Shown here: in pieces, positions 1-8,119 of the stretch
How positions within the stretch are numbered: the stretch's first letter is position 1
Layout: each line of letters begins with the position of its first letter
Assembly: GCF_018860545.1 (NCBI RefSeq)
Contig: NZ_JAHKPN010000024.1
Coordinates: 795 to 36,290 of the forward strand
Length of the DNA: 35,496 nt
Origin: Winogradskyella psychrotolerans
Lineage (GTDB): Bacteria > Bacteroidota > Bacteroidia > Flavobacteriales > Flavobacteriaceae
Direction of reading: 5' to 3'
Position numbers and translations under genes: made by a program
Notes under the pieces: model-generated
Told to the model about the DNA's origin: nothing
The model's input: the letters and a program-made list of their open reading frames with translations, nothing else
The model's database searches: none

Positions 1-740
1 CTTGTTCCAACGAAAGTAGCTTTGAAGTAACAGTAAGCGGAACACCAAATGTCGATACACTTGCTGACCAAGCTGAATGTGGATCGTATATCTTACCAGC
101 GCTTACCGACGGCAACTATTTTACAGGCACCAATGGTACAGGAACACCACTTAATGCTGGTGATACTATTTCTACAACGCAGACTATTTATATTTATAAC
201 GACATAGGAACAGCCCCTAATACCTGCTCTAATGAAAGTAGTTTTGACATTATAATTTTTCCAGCTATAGATTTCTCCTTAGATGAATCAAATATTTCCA
301 TAAGCAACAGTACACTTATTGTTTCTATGACGGATCAAACTCTAGACTATTTATATGCCGTAGATTATTCGAGCACGCAGACCTCTAATATTTTTAACGA
401 TCTTTCAGAAGGTGTTCATACCTTATATGTCACTGATCTTAACGGTTGCGTCATTAAATCATTGCCATTTGAGATTGAAGTAGAGCTTTTCATTCCTGTG
501 TTTTTCACACCTAATAATGATACATTTAATGATTTCTGGACTGTTATTGACAGAAATAACATTGTAGAAGAAATCCTTATATTTAATAGATACGGGAAAC
601 TAATTAAACAATTAATTCCTTCAAATTACTCTTGGGATGGCTATTACAATGGAAAAATGCTAGAGTCGAATGATTTCTGGTATTTAATCACATTAAAAAA
701 TGGTGACGAACTTAGAGGGCATTTTGCTTTAAAGCATTAG
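1..740 (+). CDS. Secreted repeat protein with type B T9SS C-terminal domain (5' truncated)
   Basis: The open frame runs from base 3 to the stop at 738-740 without interruption, so the gene begins before the window; about 245 C-terminal residues are visible. The first part is an Ig-like module typical of giant flavobacterial surface proteins; the segment CSNESSF occurs at the very start and again about 77 residues on, which marks the repeat period. The last 85 residues begin near FFTPNNDTFNDFW and contain ILIFNRYGKLI and SWDGYYNGK, the pattern of the gliding motility-associated C-terminal domain (TIGR04131, type B sorting signal). Proteins with this domain are exported through the type IX system and released or bound at the cell surface. 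The ligand is unknown. A Met codon at 327 lies in the same frame but is internal, not a start. A strong hairpin terminator follows. Confidence 0.85.
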   Translation, partial: CSNESSFEVTVSGTPNVDTLADQAECGSYILPALTDGNYFTGTNGTGTPLNAGDTISTTQTIYIYNDIGTAPNTCSNESSFDIIIFPAIDFSLDESNISISNSTLIVSMTDQTLDYLYAVDYSSTQTSNIFNDLSEGVHTLYVTDLNGCVIKSLPFEIEVELFIPVFFTPNNDTFNDFWTVIDRNNIVEEILIFNRYGKLIKQLIPSNYSWDGYYNGKMLESNDFWYLITLKNGDELRGHFALKH

Positions 741-766
741 AGGCTGTTATTGTCTAAAGTTATGAT

Positions 767-807
767 AATGGACTTCCTGATTAAAATCTTGAAGTCCATT
801 TTATTTT
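767..807 (+). terminator. Rho-independent terminator after the T9SS protein gene
   Basis: A perfect 10-bp stem, AATGGACTTC (767-776) with GAAGTCCATT (791-800), encloses a 14-nt loop and is followed by TTATTTT. It lies 27 bases after the stop codon and separates this gene from uvrB. Confidence 0.8.
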
Positions 808-831
808 AACGCAATTGTAACGTACTTCTGA

Positions 832-862
832 TTTAAATTATAAGCGCTTTATTGTAACTTTG
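832..862 (+). promoter_or_regulatory. Candidate uvrB promoter, implying a leaderless mRNA
   Basis: TAACTTTG (855-862) matches the Bacteroidota -7 box TAnnTTTG, and TTTA (832-835) sits 19 bases upstream in the place of the -33 TTTG box. Transcription would be expected about five bases after the -7 box, which is the A of the uvrB ATG at 867. Inference from spacing only. Confidence 0.45.
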
Positions 863-866
863 CTGT

Positions 867-2870
867 ATGCGATTTAAAATTGAGTCCGAATTTAAACCTA
901 CTGGTGATCAACCACAAGCTATAAAAAAATTAGCTGCAGGTATTGATGGAAAAGAAAAGTATCAAACCCTTTTAGGTGTTACAGGTTCCGGTAAAACATT
1001 TACGGTCGCCAATGTGATTGAAGAAGTGCAACGCCCAACATTAGTTTTGGCCCACAACAAAACATTGGCAGCACAACTCTATTCTGAGTTTAAGCAATTT
1101 TTCCCAGATAATGCTGTTGAGTATTTTGTATCCTACTATGATTATTACCAACCCGAAGCCTATATTCCTGTTTCTGGCGTTTATATAGAAAAAGATTTAT
1201 CTATTAATGAGGAAATTGAGAAGATGCGTTTGAGTACCACGTCTTCCCTACTTTCTGGTCGACGTGATGTCATTGTGATTGCCTCCGTGTCATGTTTATA
1301 TGGTATTGGGAATCCTGTGGAATTTCAAAAAAATGTAATTACATTAGAACGCGACCAAGTTATTTCGCGTACCAAATTACTCCATCAACTCGTTCAAAGT
1401 TTATATTCAAGAACGGAAGCCGACTTCAAAAATGGTAACTTCAGAATTAAAGGAGATACTGTAGATGTTTTTCCTGGATATGCAGATCATGCGTTCAGAA
1501 TTCATTTTTTTGGTGATGAAATTGAAGAAATTGAAGCGTTTGACTCGAGATCGAACGAAGTTATAGAACGTTACGACCGCCTCAATATTTATCCAGCAAA
1601 CATGTTTGTCACCTCGCCAGATGTATTGAATGGAGCGATTAAAGATATCCAAGACGATTTAGTAAAACAATACGATTATTTCAAAGACATAGGAAAACAT
1701 CTTGAAGCCAAACGATTAAAAGAGCGTACCGAATTTGATTTGGAAATGATTCGTGAACTAGGTTATTGCTCTGGCATTGAAAATTATTCGAGATATTTAG
1801 ATGGACGATTACCAGGCACACGACCATTCTGTTTGTTAGATTATTTTCCAGATGATTTTTTAATGGTAGTTGATGAGAGTCACGTTACCATTTCCCAAGT
1901 GCATGCCATGTATGGAGGAGATAGAAGCCGAAAAGTAAATTTGGTAGATTACGGTTTCCGTTTACCTGCTGCTATGGATAATAGGCCTTTAAAGTTTGAA
2001 GAATTTGAAGCCCTTCAAAATCAAGTCATCTATGTGTCTGCAACTCCTGCCGATTATGAGATGCAAAAAAGTGATGGTGTTTATGTAGAGCAAGTGATTC
2101 GTCCAACAGGGTTGCTAGACCCTATTATTGAAGTAAGACCAAGTTTAAATCAGATTGATGATTTAATTGAAGAAATACAAAATCGTGTTGAAAAAGACGA
2201 GCGTACTTTGGTAACGACTCTGACGAAACGAATGGCAGAAGAACTGACCAAATATTTAACTAGAATTTCTGTACGAACCAGATACATTCATAGTGATGTC
2301 GATACTTTGGAACGTGTGGAAATCATGCAAGATTTACGTAAAGGAGTTTTTGATGTATTGGTTGGCGTCAATTTATTGCGTGAAGGTTTAGATTTACCCG
2401 AAGTATCATTGGTTGCTATTTTAGATGCAGACAAAGAAGGGTTTTTACGTTCGGCACGTTCACTGACACAAACCGTAGGAAGAGCAGCAAGACACCTAAA
2501 CGGAAAAGCGATAATGTATGCTGATAAAATTACCAAAAGCATGCAAAAAACAATTGATGAAACGAATTACCGTCGTGAGAAACAGATGGCATATAACACC
2601 AAACACAATCTCGTTCCGAAAGCCTTAAATAAAAGTTTGGACAGTGCTTTAACCAAAAATTCAGTAAGTACCTACCGAACAGAACTCGATGCACAAATAG
2701 CTGCAGAGCCAGAAAGTGAATACTTAACGAAAGGTGAACTCGAAAAGAAAATTAGAGAACGACGAAAATTAATGGAACAAGCGGCTAAAGCTTTAGACTT
2801 TTTGGAAGCGGCTCGGTTTAGAGATGAGATAACGGCTTACCAGAGTAAATTGGAAAAGTTGAAGGTTTAA
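867..2870 (+). CDS. uvrB: Excinuclease ABC subunit B (UvrB)
   Basis: UvrB is the damage-verifying helicase-like subunit of nucleotide excision repair; it is loaded by UvrA and recruits UvrC for incision. The 667 residues match the usual length (E. coli 673). Visible landmarks are Walker A GVTGSGKT (37-44), the beta-hairpin stretch FVSYYDYYQPEAYIP (88-102) that clamps DNA, the DESH box (336-339) of motif II, the helicase C-terminal half, and a C-terminal UVR motif (about 628-662) that contacts UvrC. The N-terminus MRFKIESEFKPTGDQP aligns with family starts, so the ATG at 867 is right. It stands alone on the plus strand, with a terminator upstream; a -7-like box ends only four bases before the ATG. 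Confidence 0.98.
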   Translation: MRFKIESEFKPTGDQPQAIKKLAAGIDGKEKYQTLLGVTGSGKTFTVANVIEEVQRPTLVLAHNKTLAAQLYSEFKQFFPDNAVEYFVSYYDYYQPEAYIPVSGVYIEKDLSINEEIEKMRLSTTSSLLSGRRDVIVIASVSCLYGIGNPVEFQKNVITLERDQVISRTKLLHQLVQSLYSRTEADFKNGNFRIKGDTVDVFPGYADHAFRIHFFGDEIEEIEAFDSRSNEVIERYDRLNIYPANMFVTSPDVLNGAIKDIQDDLVKQYDYFKDIGKHLEAKRLKERTEFDLEMIRELGYCSGIENYSRYLDGRLPGTRPFCLLDYFPDDFLMVVDESHVTISQVHAMYGGDRSRKVNLVDYGFRLPAAMDNRPLKFEEFEALQNQVIYVSATPADYEMQKSDGVYVEQVIRPTGLLDPIIEVRPSLNQIDDLIEEIQNRVEKDERTLVTTLTKRMAEELTKYLTRISVRTRYIHSDVDTLERVEIMQDLRKGVFDVLVGVNLLREGLDLPEVSLVAILDADKEGFLRSARSLTQTVGRAARHLNGKAIMYADKITKSMQKTIDETNYRREKQMAYNTKHNLVPKALNKSLDSALTKNSVSTYRTELDAQIAAEPESEYLTKGELEKKIRERRKLMEQAAKALDFLEAARFRDEITAYQSKLEKLKV

Positions 2871-2961
2871 AGAAGAGGTCAGTGGTCAGAAAAAAGTGTA
2901 AAGTAAATTAGTAATAGACACTTCACTAGCAAATTGTCAATATATTACTTTGTACCAAGTA

Positions 2962-3363
2962 CTAATTATACTGCACTTTAAAAATATCAATTAAGAAATC
3001 TGGTGGTACAATTTTATTCGGAAAACTATCCATTAAATCTAATACGCGATTAATAGACTCATGACTTAATCCCATACGCAATCCGAAATTGTGAATTTTA
3101 ACCAATTGTTTTGGAGCGACTTTATGATCTAAATTCATAAGCAATACTAATCTATGAAATTGAACAATACGCTCACTATGTGATTTTAAATTCACATATG
3201 TTACAGGGTGTTCAAAAAGATATTGAAAATCCTCTTTAGAAATTTCCAACTGTTTAGCAATACTGAATAAGAAATTATATTCAATAGACCTTATATTTTC
3301 ATCTGTTTGAGCGAAGGCAATCATCTCGGAAAGCAAACTCAGTTTTTCAACGCGATTAATCAT
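2962..3363 (-). CDS. TerB-like conserved protein
   Basis: A 133-residue, all-alpha soluble protein with no signal peptide or membrane segment. The opening MINRVEKLSLLSEMIAFA and the following helices resemble the TerB-like fold, named after tellurite resistance proteins, and I recall such proteins beside uvrB in flavobacterial genomes. The biochemical role is not known, and the family label does not imply tellurite resistance here. It points toward uvrB (91-bp convergent gap, no clear hairpin seen) and diverges from the hydrolase gene at 3506. TAACTTTA at 3400-3393 on its strand is a weak -7 candidate. Family recognition is from memory of the sequence pattern. Confidence 0.7.
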   Translation of the reverse strand: MINRVEKLSLLSEMIAFAQTDENIRSIEYNFLFSIAKQLEISKEDFQYLFEHPVTYVNLKSHSERIVQFHRLVLLMNLDHKVAPKQLVKIHNFGLRMGLSHESINRVLDLMDSFPNKIVPPDFLIDIFKVQYN

Positions 3364-3505
3364 GATTTAATGGGGATTATTTTATACTGTAAAGTTACAG
3401 AGGTAGTTTATTTTATTGTCGTTGATATAATGTATCTTGTCGAAAAATTGATTGTACTTAGTCGATTTTTTTAAACGTTTATCAAAATATTACATCGCTT
3501 ACAAC

Positions 3506-4315
3506 ATGAAATTGAAGCATTTACACCTGCTATTTCTAGTATTTATTTCACACCAATTAACCGCTCAAAGCACTGCATCTGAACAGATTATAAAATTCAG
3601 CATTACGGCTCCGCAACTTCATTCCGAAAAAACTATTTGGGTGTATTTACCTACAAATTATAAAAAAACTAAAAAATCGTATCCTGTCATTTATATGCAT
3701 GATGCTCAAAATTTATTTGATGTTGAGACATCCTACGTAGGTGAATGGGGAGTAGATGAATATTTAGATACGCTTACAGATAATCAAAGCATAATTATTG
3801 GAATTGAACACGGCAATGCAAAACGTATAGATGAACTCACACCATATAAACACGAAAAACATGGTGGAGGAAATGGAGATTCCTATTTAGCATTTATAAA
3901 AAACACCTTGAAACCTCATATAGATATTACTTATAGAACTCAACAAGAAGCCAAGCACACCTCAATTTTTGGATCATCCTTAGGAGGTTTACTATCCTTT
4001 TATGCTGTTATTAAATATCCAGAAACATTCGGAAACGCTGGAGTATTCTCACCTGCATTTTGGATTAATCCTGAAATCTTTGATTTGGTTGAAGCTACTC
4101 ATATTCCAGAAACATCAAGTTTTTATTTTTTAGCTGGAACTGATGAAGGTGACACCATGATACCTAAGTTAGAAGAAATGCTTAACTTGTTAAAATCTAA
4201 AGGAGTTAAAGACAATCAATATGAAAGCCATATTATTGAAGGTGGTCAACACAATGAAAAATTATGGGCAGCTCACTTTGGAGACGCTTATCAATATTTA
4301 ATATATAACAATTAA
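3506..4315 (+). CDS. Secreted alpha/beta hydrolase, putative esterase family
   Basis: This resembles the esterase D / enterochelin-esterase-like family (PF00756). The frame can be extended upstream to a TTG at 3452, but the ATG at 3506 begins an ideal signal peptide, MKLKHLHLLFLVFISHQLTA, cleaved near AQS, so I place the start there (269 residues). The nucleophile elbow GSSLGG lies in SIFGSSLGGLLSFYAV; the charge-relay His is probably in GGQHNEKLWAAHF near the C-terminus and the acid in GTDEGD. YPVIYMHDAQNLFD near the N-terminus is the usual oxyanion-side strand of this family. It is likely periplasmic or envelope-bound. The substrate cannot be told from sequence; esters of siderophores, carbohydrates or acyl groups are all possible. 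Confidence 0.85.
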   Translation: MKLKHLHLLFLVFISHQLTAQSTASEQIIKFSITAPQLHSEKTIWVYLPTNYKKTKKSYPVIYMHDAQNLFDVETSYVGEWGVDEYLDTLTDNQSIIIGIEHGNAKRIDELTPYKHEKHGGGNGDSYLAFIKNTLKPHIDITYRTQQEAKHTSIFGSSLGGLLSFYAVIKYPETFGNAGVFSPAFWINPEIFDLVEATHIPETSSFYFLAGTDEGDTMIPKLEEMLNLLKSKGVKDNQYESHIIEGGQHNEKLWAAHFGDAYQYLIYNN

Positions 4316-4324
4316 CGTATTCTC

Positions 4325-4344
4325 ATTTTCATGGGAATGAAAAT
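4325..4344. repeat. Short inverted repeat before the DUF1456 gene
   Basis: ATTTTCAT (4325-4332) and ATGAAAAT (4337-4344) form a perfect 8-bp stem with a GGGA loop in the 38-bp gap between the hydrolase stop and the DUF1456 ATG at 4354. There is no T-tract, so it is more likely an RNA hairpin or operator than a terminator. Confidence 0.4.
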
Positions 4345-4353
4345 AAATCCTCA

Positions 4354-4614
4354 ATGACTAACAACGACATATTTAAAAAATTAAGAGTCGCACATAAACT
4401 AAGAGACGATGATATCGTCAAAATCCTAGAATTAGTGGATTTCAGAATTTCTAAAAGCGAGCTTAACGCCATGTTTAGAAATGAAGACCATCCTAAATAC
4501 ATGGAGTGTGGTGATCAAATTCTAAGAAACTTCCTCAATGGGTTAATTATTCATTTACGTGGACCAATGCCCAAAAAGGGAGAGAAGAAAAAAGTAGAAA
4601 AGAAAAAGGAATAG
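4354..4614 (+). CDS. DUF1456 family protein, single-repeat form
   Basis: An 86-residue basic protein. The block MTNNDIFKKLRVAHKLRDDD, then ILELVDFRISKSELNAMFR and ILRNFLNGLIIHLRG, is the DUF1456 (YehS) repeat. Enterobacterial YehS has about 155 residues with two copies of this repeat; here only one is present, followed by a lysine/glutamate tail (KKGEKKKVEKKKE). Ends are clean and a strong terminator follows, so the short form looks natural rather than broken. No function is established; the basic tail would suit nucleic acid or ribosome contact, but that is speculation. It lies 38 bp after the hydrolase gene and may be cotranscribed with it. Confidence 0.8.
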   Translation: MTNNDIFKKLRVAHKLRDDDIVKILELVDFRISKSELNAMFRNEDHPKYMECGDQILRNFLNGLIIHLRGPMPKKGEKKKVEKKKE

Positions 4615-4660
4615 ATGTTCTCCACTTTACACCAATCAAAGGGTATAAAATAATAACAAA

Positions 4661-4690
4661 AAAAGAGCAACAAATTAATGTTGCTCTTTT
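4661..4690. terminator. Bidirectional terminator between DUF1456 and sucC
   Basis: A perfect 12-bp stem, AAAAGAGCAACA (4661-4672) and TGTTGCTCTTTT (4679-4690), with an AATTAA loop. An A-tract precedes and a T-rich stretch follows, so it can end transcripts from both convergent genes. Confidence 0.9.
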
Positions 4691-4751
4691 ATATTTTATA
4701 TAATTCCAATCTAGTTATATACTGAAACAAGTTCAGCATGTCATAATCGTA

Positions 4752-5942
4752 TTATGACAAAACTTCTTGCACCTTATCAGCTGCCTCTTGGAATTCAGTT
4801 GCACTCATCACATCTAATCCAGAATTATCAATTAATTCTTTAGCAATATCTGCATTTGTTCCTTGTAAACGTACGATGATTGGTACATTAATATTACCCA
4901 TGTTTTTATAAGCGTCAATAACACCTTGTGCCACACGGTCACATCTTACAATACCACCAAAAATGTTAATTAAGATCGCTTTTACAGCAGGATCTTTTAA
5001 TATAATTTCAAAAGCGGCCTCTACTCTAGCGGCATCAGCAGTACCACCAACATCTAAAAAGTTAGCTGGCTCACCACCTGCTTGCTTAATTAAATCCATA
5101 GTTGCCATTGCCAAACCAGCACCATTAACCATACAACCAACGTTTCCGTCTAAGTCTACATAGTTTAATCCTAAAGCACCTGCTTCAACTTCAATTTGAT
5201 TTTCCTCACGTAAATCACGTAATTCAGCTAAATCTCTATGTCTGTATAACGCGTTAGCATCTAACGTTACTTTAGCATCAACTGCCATTATTTTACTATC
5301 ACTTGTTTTTAAAACAGGGTTGATTTCAAATAAAGACGCATCTGATTTGTCATAAGCTGTATATAAAGCGGTAACAAATTTTGTCATTTCTTTAAAAGCA
5401 AGACCAGATAAGCCTAAGTTAAAAGCGATACGACGTGCTTGAAAAGGTAAAATCCCAGTTGAAGGATCAATTTCTTCATTATGTATTAATTCTGGTGTTT
5501 CTTCTGCAACAGTTTCAATATCCATTCCACCTTCCGTAGAATACACAATCATATTTCTACCTGTAGCACGATTTAATAACACAGAAATATAAAATTCGTC
5601 TGGCTCACTTTCACCTGGATAATAAACATCTTCAGCTACTAAAACTTGATGAACACGCTTACCTTCAGCAGAAGTTTGAGGCGTTACCAAATCCATACCG
5701 ATGATTTGTCCTGCAATTTCTTCAACTTCCTTAAGGTTTTTGGCTAATTTTACACCTCCACCTTTTCCTCGTCCACCTGCATGAACTTGAGCTTTTATAA
5801 CGTGCCAACCTGTTTCAGTTTCAGCCGTTAATTGCTTTGCTGCATCAACAGCTTCTTTAGCACTTTGAGCTACAATTCCACGTTGGATTCGTACTCCAAA
5901 ACTGCTTAATAATTCTTTTCCTTGATATTCGTGTAAATTCAT
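4752..5942 (-). CDS. sucC: Succinyl-CoA synthetase beta subunit, ADP-forming (SucC)
   Basis: SucC is the ATP-grasp subunit of the TCA-cycle enzyme that turns succinyl-CoA, ADP and phosphate into succinate, CoA and ATP, together with the alpha subunit SucD (not in this window). The frame extends to 5999, but MNLHEYQGKELL at 5942 is the family N-terminus and a strong promoter lies inside the extension, so the start is 5942 (396 residues; E. coli 388). Visible are the nucleotide-binding segment KAQVHAGGRGKGGGVKL, the acidic metal-site region LFEINPVL, and the C-terminal CoA-ligase half with VNGAGLAMATMDLI, FLDVGGTADAARV, FGGIVRCD and VRLQGTNAD. It is monocistronic here, closed by the terminator at 4661-4690. 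Confidence 0.97.
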   Translation of the reverse strand: MNLHEYQGKELLSSFGVRIQRGIVAQSAKEAVDAAKQLTAETETGWHVIKAQVHAGGRGKGGGVKLAKNLKEVEEIAGQIIGMDLVTPQTSAEGKRVHQVLVAEDVYYPGESEPDEFYISVLLNRATGRNMIVYSTEGGMDIETVAEETPELIHNEEIDPSTGILPFQARRIAFNLGLSGLAFKEMTKFVTALYTAYDKSDASLFEINPVLKTSDSKIMAVDAKVTLDANALYRHRDLAELRDLREENQIEVEAGALGLNYVDLDGNVGCMVNGAGLAMATMDLIKQAGGEPANFLDVGGTADAARVEAAFEIILKDPAVKAILINIFGGIVRCDRVAQGVIDAYKNMGNINVPIIVRLQGTNADIAKELIDNSGLDVMSATEFQEAADKVQEVLS

Positions 5943-5968
5943 TTTTGATAAGAAATTTATTGGTCTGA

Positions 5969-5999
5969 CAAAAGTAAGCATACTAATAGTTTTTACCAA
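5969..5999 (-). promoter_or_regulatory. sucC promoter
   Basis: On the minus strand TTG (5999-5997) is followed after 20 bases by TACTTTTG (5976-5969), an exact fit to the Bacteroidota TTTG-N19-21-TAnnTTTG promoter. The predicted transcript start near 5964 leaves a leader of about 20 bases before the ATG at 5942. Confidence 0.7.
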
Positions 6000-6046
6000 T
6001 AGTTTTTAAAATTGATTTATCACTTGCTAGAACACAATCTCGAAGT

Positions 6047-6703
6047 CTAATCAATTAAACGCTTTATCGCAGAAAATGCCTTATCTACCAAATAGTCTTC
6101 CACTACAATGGTAAACTCATTAGTGGTAGAAACTACTTCATATAAGGTAATATTCTCCCATGCCAACCGCTTAAATATTTGATAATACAAGCCAACAATT
6201 TTGGAATTCCCTTTAGGCAAATAAATACTAATAGCGGACAATTTTTCCTGTAAGCCGATTTGTGTCTCTTTATGGAAGGCCTTGAGAACGCGCTCTTTTT
6301 CCGATGTTGAGATAATTATATTGCTTTCAAACATACCACGTGTAAAGGCATAAAAAATTTGATGATTTTCACTAATATTTTCTAAAATTTGTGAATGACT
6401 GTGGATTAAAGTCTTCGAGTTTTCAAATGTAAAATCACTGAGGTTAGAACGCACTGTAATATCACCTATTTGGTTAAAGGCTTTTTTTAAACTTCTAGAA
6501 TTTTCAAGATTAAATGGCTGTTGGTAGCGTCGCAATGCCATCATAATAGCACCATCTTTTACCGGTTTTCTAAGCATTTCAGAAACTGGTGCATTCAACT
6601 CTTTAGCTAAAGCAGAAAAGTTAATAATCTCTCTTGATAGACCTTCTTCTAAAAAAGGACTAGCCACAATTAAATCTTGAACACAAGATGCTATCGTCTT
6701 CAT
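6047..6703 (-). CDS. ACT-like / aspartokinase-related conserved protein
   Basis: 218 residues, no signal peptide or membrane segment. The first 60 residues are helical and resemble a small winged-helix-like or helical domain (LIVASPFLEEGLSREIINFS). The C-terminal half has the beta-alpha-beta pattern of ACT domains, ending NEFTIVVEDYLVDKAFSAIK, the kind of segment seen at the regulatory C-terminus of aspartate kinases. No kinase catalytic domain is present. It diverges from lysA, whose product makes lysine, the classical effector of aspartokinase ACT domains, so a lysine- or amino-acid-sensing role is a reasonable but unproven guess. The intergenic region of 121 bp would hold both promoters; I see no -7 box for this gene that I trust. 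Confidence 0.55.
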   Translation of the reverse strand: MKTIASCVQDLIVASPFLEEGLSREIINFSALAKELNAPVSEMLRKPVKDGAIMMALRRYQQPFNLENSRSLKKAFNQIGDITVRSNLSDFTFENSKTLIHSHSQILENISENHQIFYAFTRGMFESNIIISTSEKERVLKAFHKETQIGLQEKLSAISIYLPKGNSKIVGLYYQIFKRLAWENITLYEVVSTTNEFTIVVEDYLVDKAFSAIKRLID

Positions 6704-6790
6704 ATTTGTTTAATTTTGTTAACTATTTAACATTCTGTGTAAAAATAGCTATTTTTTATCATTTTTATGTTTATAATAAGGATTACATTT

Positions 6791-6798
6791 ACTTTCGC
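6791..6798 (+). promoter_or_regulatory. Weak -7-like box for lysA
   Basis: TACTTTCG starts at 6790 and ends at 6797, one base off TAnnTTTG, about 27 bases before the lysA ATG. No convincing -33 TTTG partner is visible, so this is tentative. Confidence 0.25.
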
Positions 6799-6824
6799 CA
6801 CCTAACTTTTAAGAATAGAGAATA

Positions 6825-8030
6825 ATGAAGGAAAATACCTTATTACAGATTGCAAAGGATTTTGGAAGTCCTGTTTATGTATATGATGCTGAAAAAATTG
6901 AAACGCAATACAAGCGATTAACGAAAGCATTTAGTAAGGTAAAACATTTGAAACTTAACTATGCTGTGAAGGCATTGTCTAATATTTCAGTATTAAAATT
7001 ATTTAATAAATTAGGTTCTGGAATTGATACCGTTTCAATTCAAGAATTACGATTAGGCTTAAAAGCCGGTTTTAAACCTGAAAATATTATTTTCACTCCT
7101 AATGGTGTATCCCTTGAAGAGATTGAAGAAGCTGCAAAATTAGGTGTTCAGATTAATATTGATAATTTATCCATCTTAGAACAATTTGGGACTAAACATC
7201 CTAAAGTACCGGTATGTATTCGTATCAATCCACACGTGATGGCTGGTGGAAACACTAATATTTCAGTTGGGCATATTGATAGTAAATTCGGCATCTCAAT
7301 TCATCAAATTCCGTTGTTACTGCGCATAGTTGAAAACACAAAAATGAATATCAACGGTATTCACATGCATACTGGAAGTGATATTTTAGATATTGATGTC
7401 TTCTTGTACGCGAGTGAAATTCTTTTTGAAACGGCTAAAAACTTTAAGACATTAGAATTTATAGATTTTGGATCAGGATTTAAAGTCCCTTATAAAAAAG
7501 GAGACATTGAAACTAATATTGAAGAATTAGGTGATAAATTAGCACAACGCTTCAATGAATTCTGCAAAGAATACGGTAAAGATTTAACCTTAGCCTTTGA
7601 ACCTGGTAAATTTTTAGTGAGTGAAGCTGGAGTCTTTTTAGCTAAAGTTAATGTGGTAAAGCAAACCACTTCAACGGTTTTTGCTCAGATCGATTCTGGA
7701 TTCAATCACCTTATACGACCAATGTTATATGGTTCTAAACATGATATTTTAAACATTTCAAATCCAAAAGGACGCGAGCGTTTTTATTCGGTTGTAGGCT
7801 ACATTTGTGAGACCGATACGTTTGCCAATAACAGACGCATTCCTGAAATAAACGAAGGTGACATTCTATGCTTTAAAAATGCAGGTGCCTATTGCTACTC
7901 TATGGCAAGCAACTATAATTCACGATACAGACCTGCTGAAGTTTTGTTATATAAAGGAAAAGCACAATTGATTAGAAAACGTGAAACTTTTGATGATATT
8001 TTAAATAATCAAATTGAAATCACTATTTAA
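6825..8030 (+). CDS. lysA: Diaminopimelate decarboxylase (LysA)
   Basis: LysA decarboxylates meso-diaminopimelate to L-lysine, the last step of lysine synthesis, using PLP on a fold-type III TIM barrel. The 401-residue length is normal. The PLP lysine is K49 in LNYAVKALSN; HMHTGSDI and FGSGFKVP are phosphate-binding loops; FEPGKFLV carries the conserved EPGR-like segment (K in place of R, as is common in Bacteroidota); CETDTF supplies the catalytic cysteine from the partner subunit; and GAYCYSMASNYNSR with RPAEVL closes the C-terminal beta domain. The start ATG at 6825 gives the usual short N-terminus. It is transcribed away from the ACT-like gene and is followed by an inverted repeat at 8041-8075. 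Confidence 0.97.
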   Translation: MKENTLLQIAKDFGSPVYVYDAEKIETQYKRLTKAFSKVKHLKLNYAVKALSNISVLKLFNKLGSGIDTVSIQELRLGLKAGFKPENIIFTPNGVSLEEIEEAAKLGVQINIDNLSILEQFGTKHPKVPVCIRINPHVMAGGNTNISVGHIDSKFGISIHQIPLLLRIVENTKMNINGIHMHTGSDILDIDVFLYASEILFETAKNFKTLEFIDFGSGFKVPYKKGDIETNIEELGDKLAQRFNEFCKEYGKDLTLAFEPGKFLVSEAGVFLAKVNVVKQTTSTVFAQIDSGFNHLIRPMLYGSKHDILNISNPKGRERFYSVVGYICETDTFANNRRIPEINEGDILCFKNAGAYCYSMASNYNSRYRPAEVLLYKGKAQLIRKRETFDDILNNQIEITI

Positions 8031-8040
8031 TTTAATCTAT

Positions 8041-8075
8041 CTGAGTTAATATTTTATGGAATTAAAGTAACTCAG
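8041..8075. repeat. Inverted repeat after lysA
   Basis: CTGAGTTA (8041-8048) and TAACTCAG (8068-8075) form an 8-bp stem around a 19-nt AT-rich loop, 10 bases after the lysA stop. No T-tract follows, so it may be a weak terminator or an RNA 3'-end hairpin. Confidence 0.4.
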
Positions 8076-8090
8076 TCTATGGTTTGCAAT

Positions 8091-8098
8091 TATCTTTG
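8091..8098 (+). promoter_or_regulatory. -7-like promoter box of the AI-2E family gene
   Basis: TATCTTTG matches TAnnTTTG exactly. It lies 21 bases before the ATG at 8120 and inside the N-terminal extension that would begin at TTG 8084, which supports the later start. No clear -33 TTTG is seen. Confidence 0.45.
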
Positions 8099-8119
8099 AG
8101 AAGATTAAAAACCCTTCCC

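Noticed and set aside
2945..2955. TACTTTGT as a promoter between uvrB and the TerB-like gene
   Set aside because: It lies between convergent gene ends on the plus strand with no plus-strand gene to serve.
4354..4614. Truncated pseudogene of a two-repeat YehS protein
   Set aside because: The frame is intact, ends in a basic tail and is followed by a strong terminator; a one-repeat form is the simpler reading.
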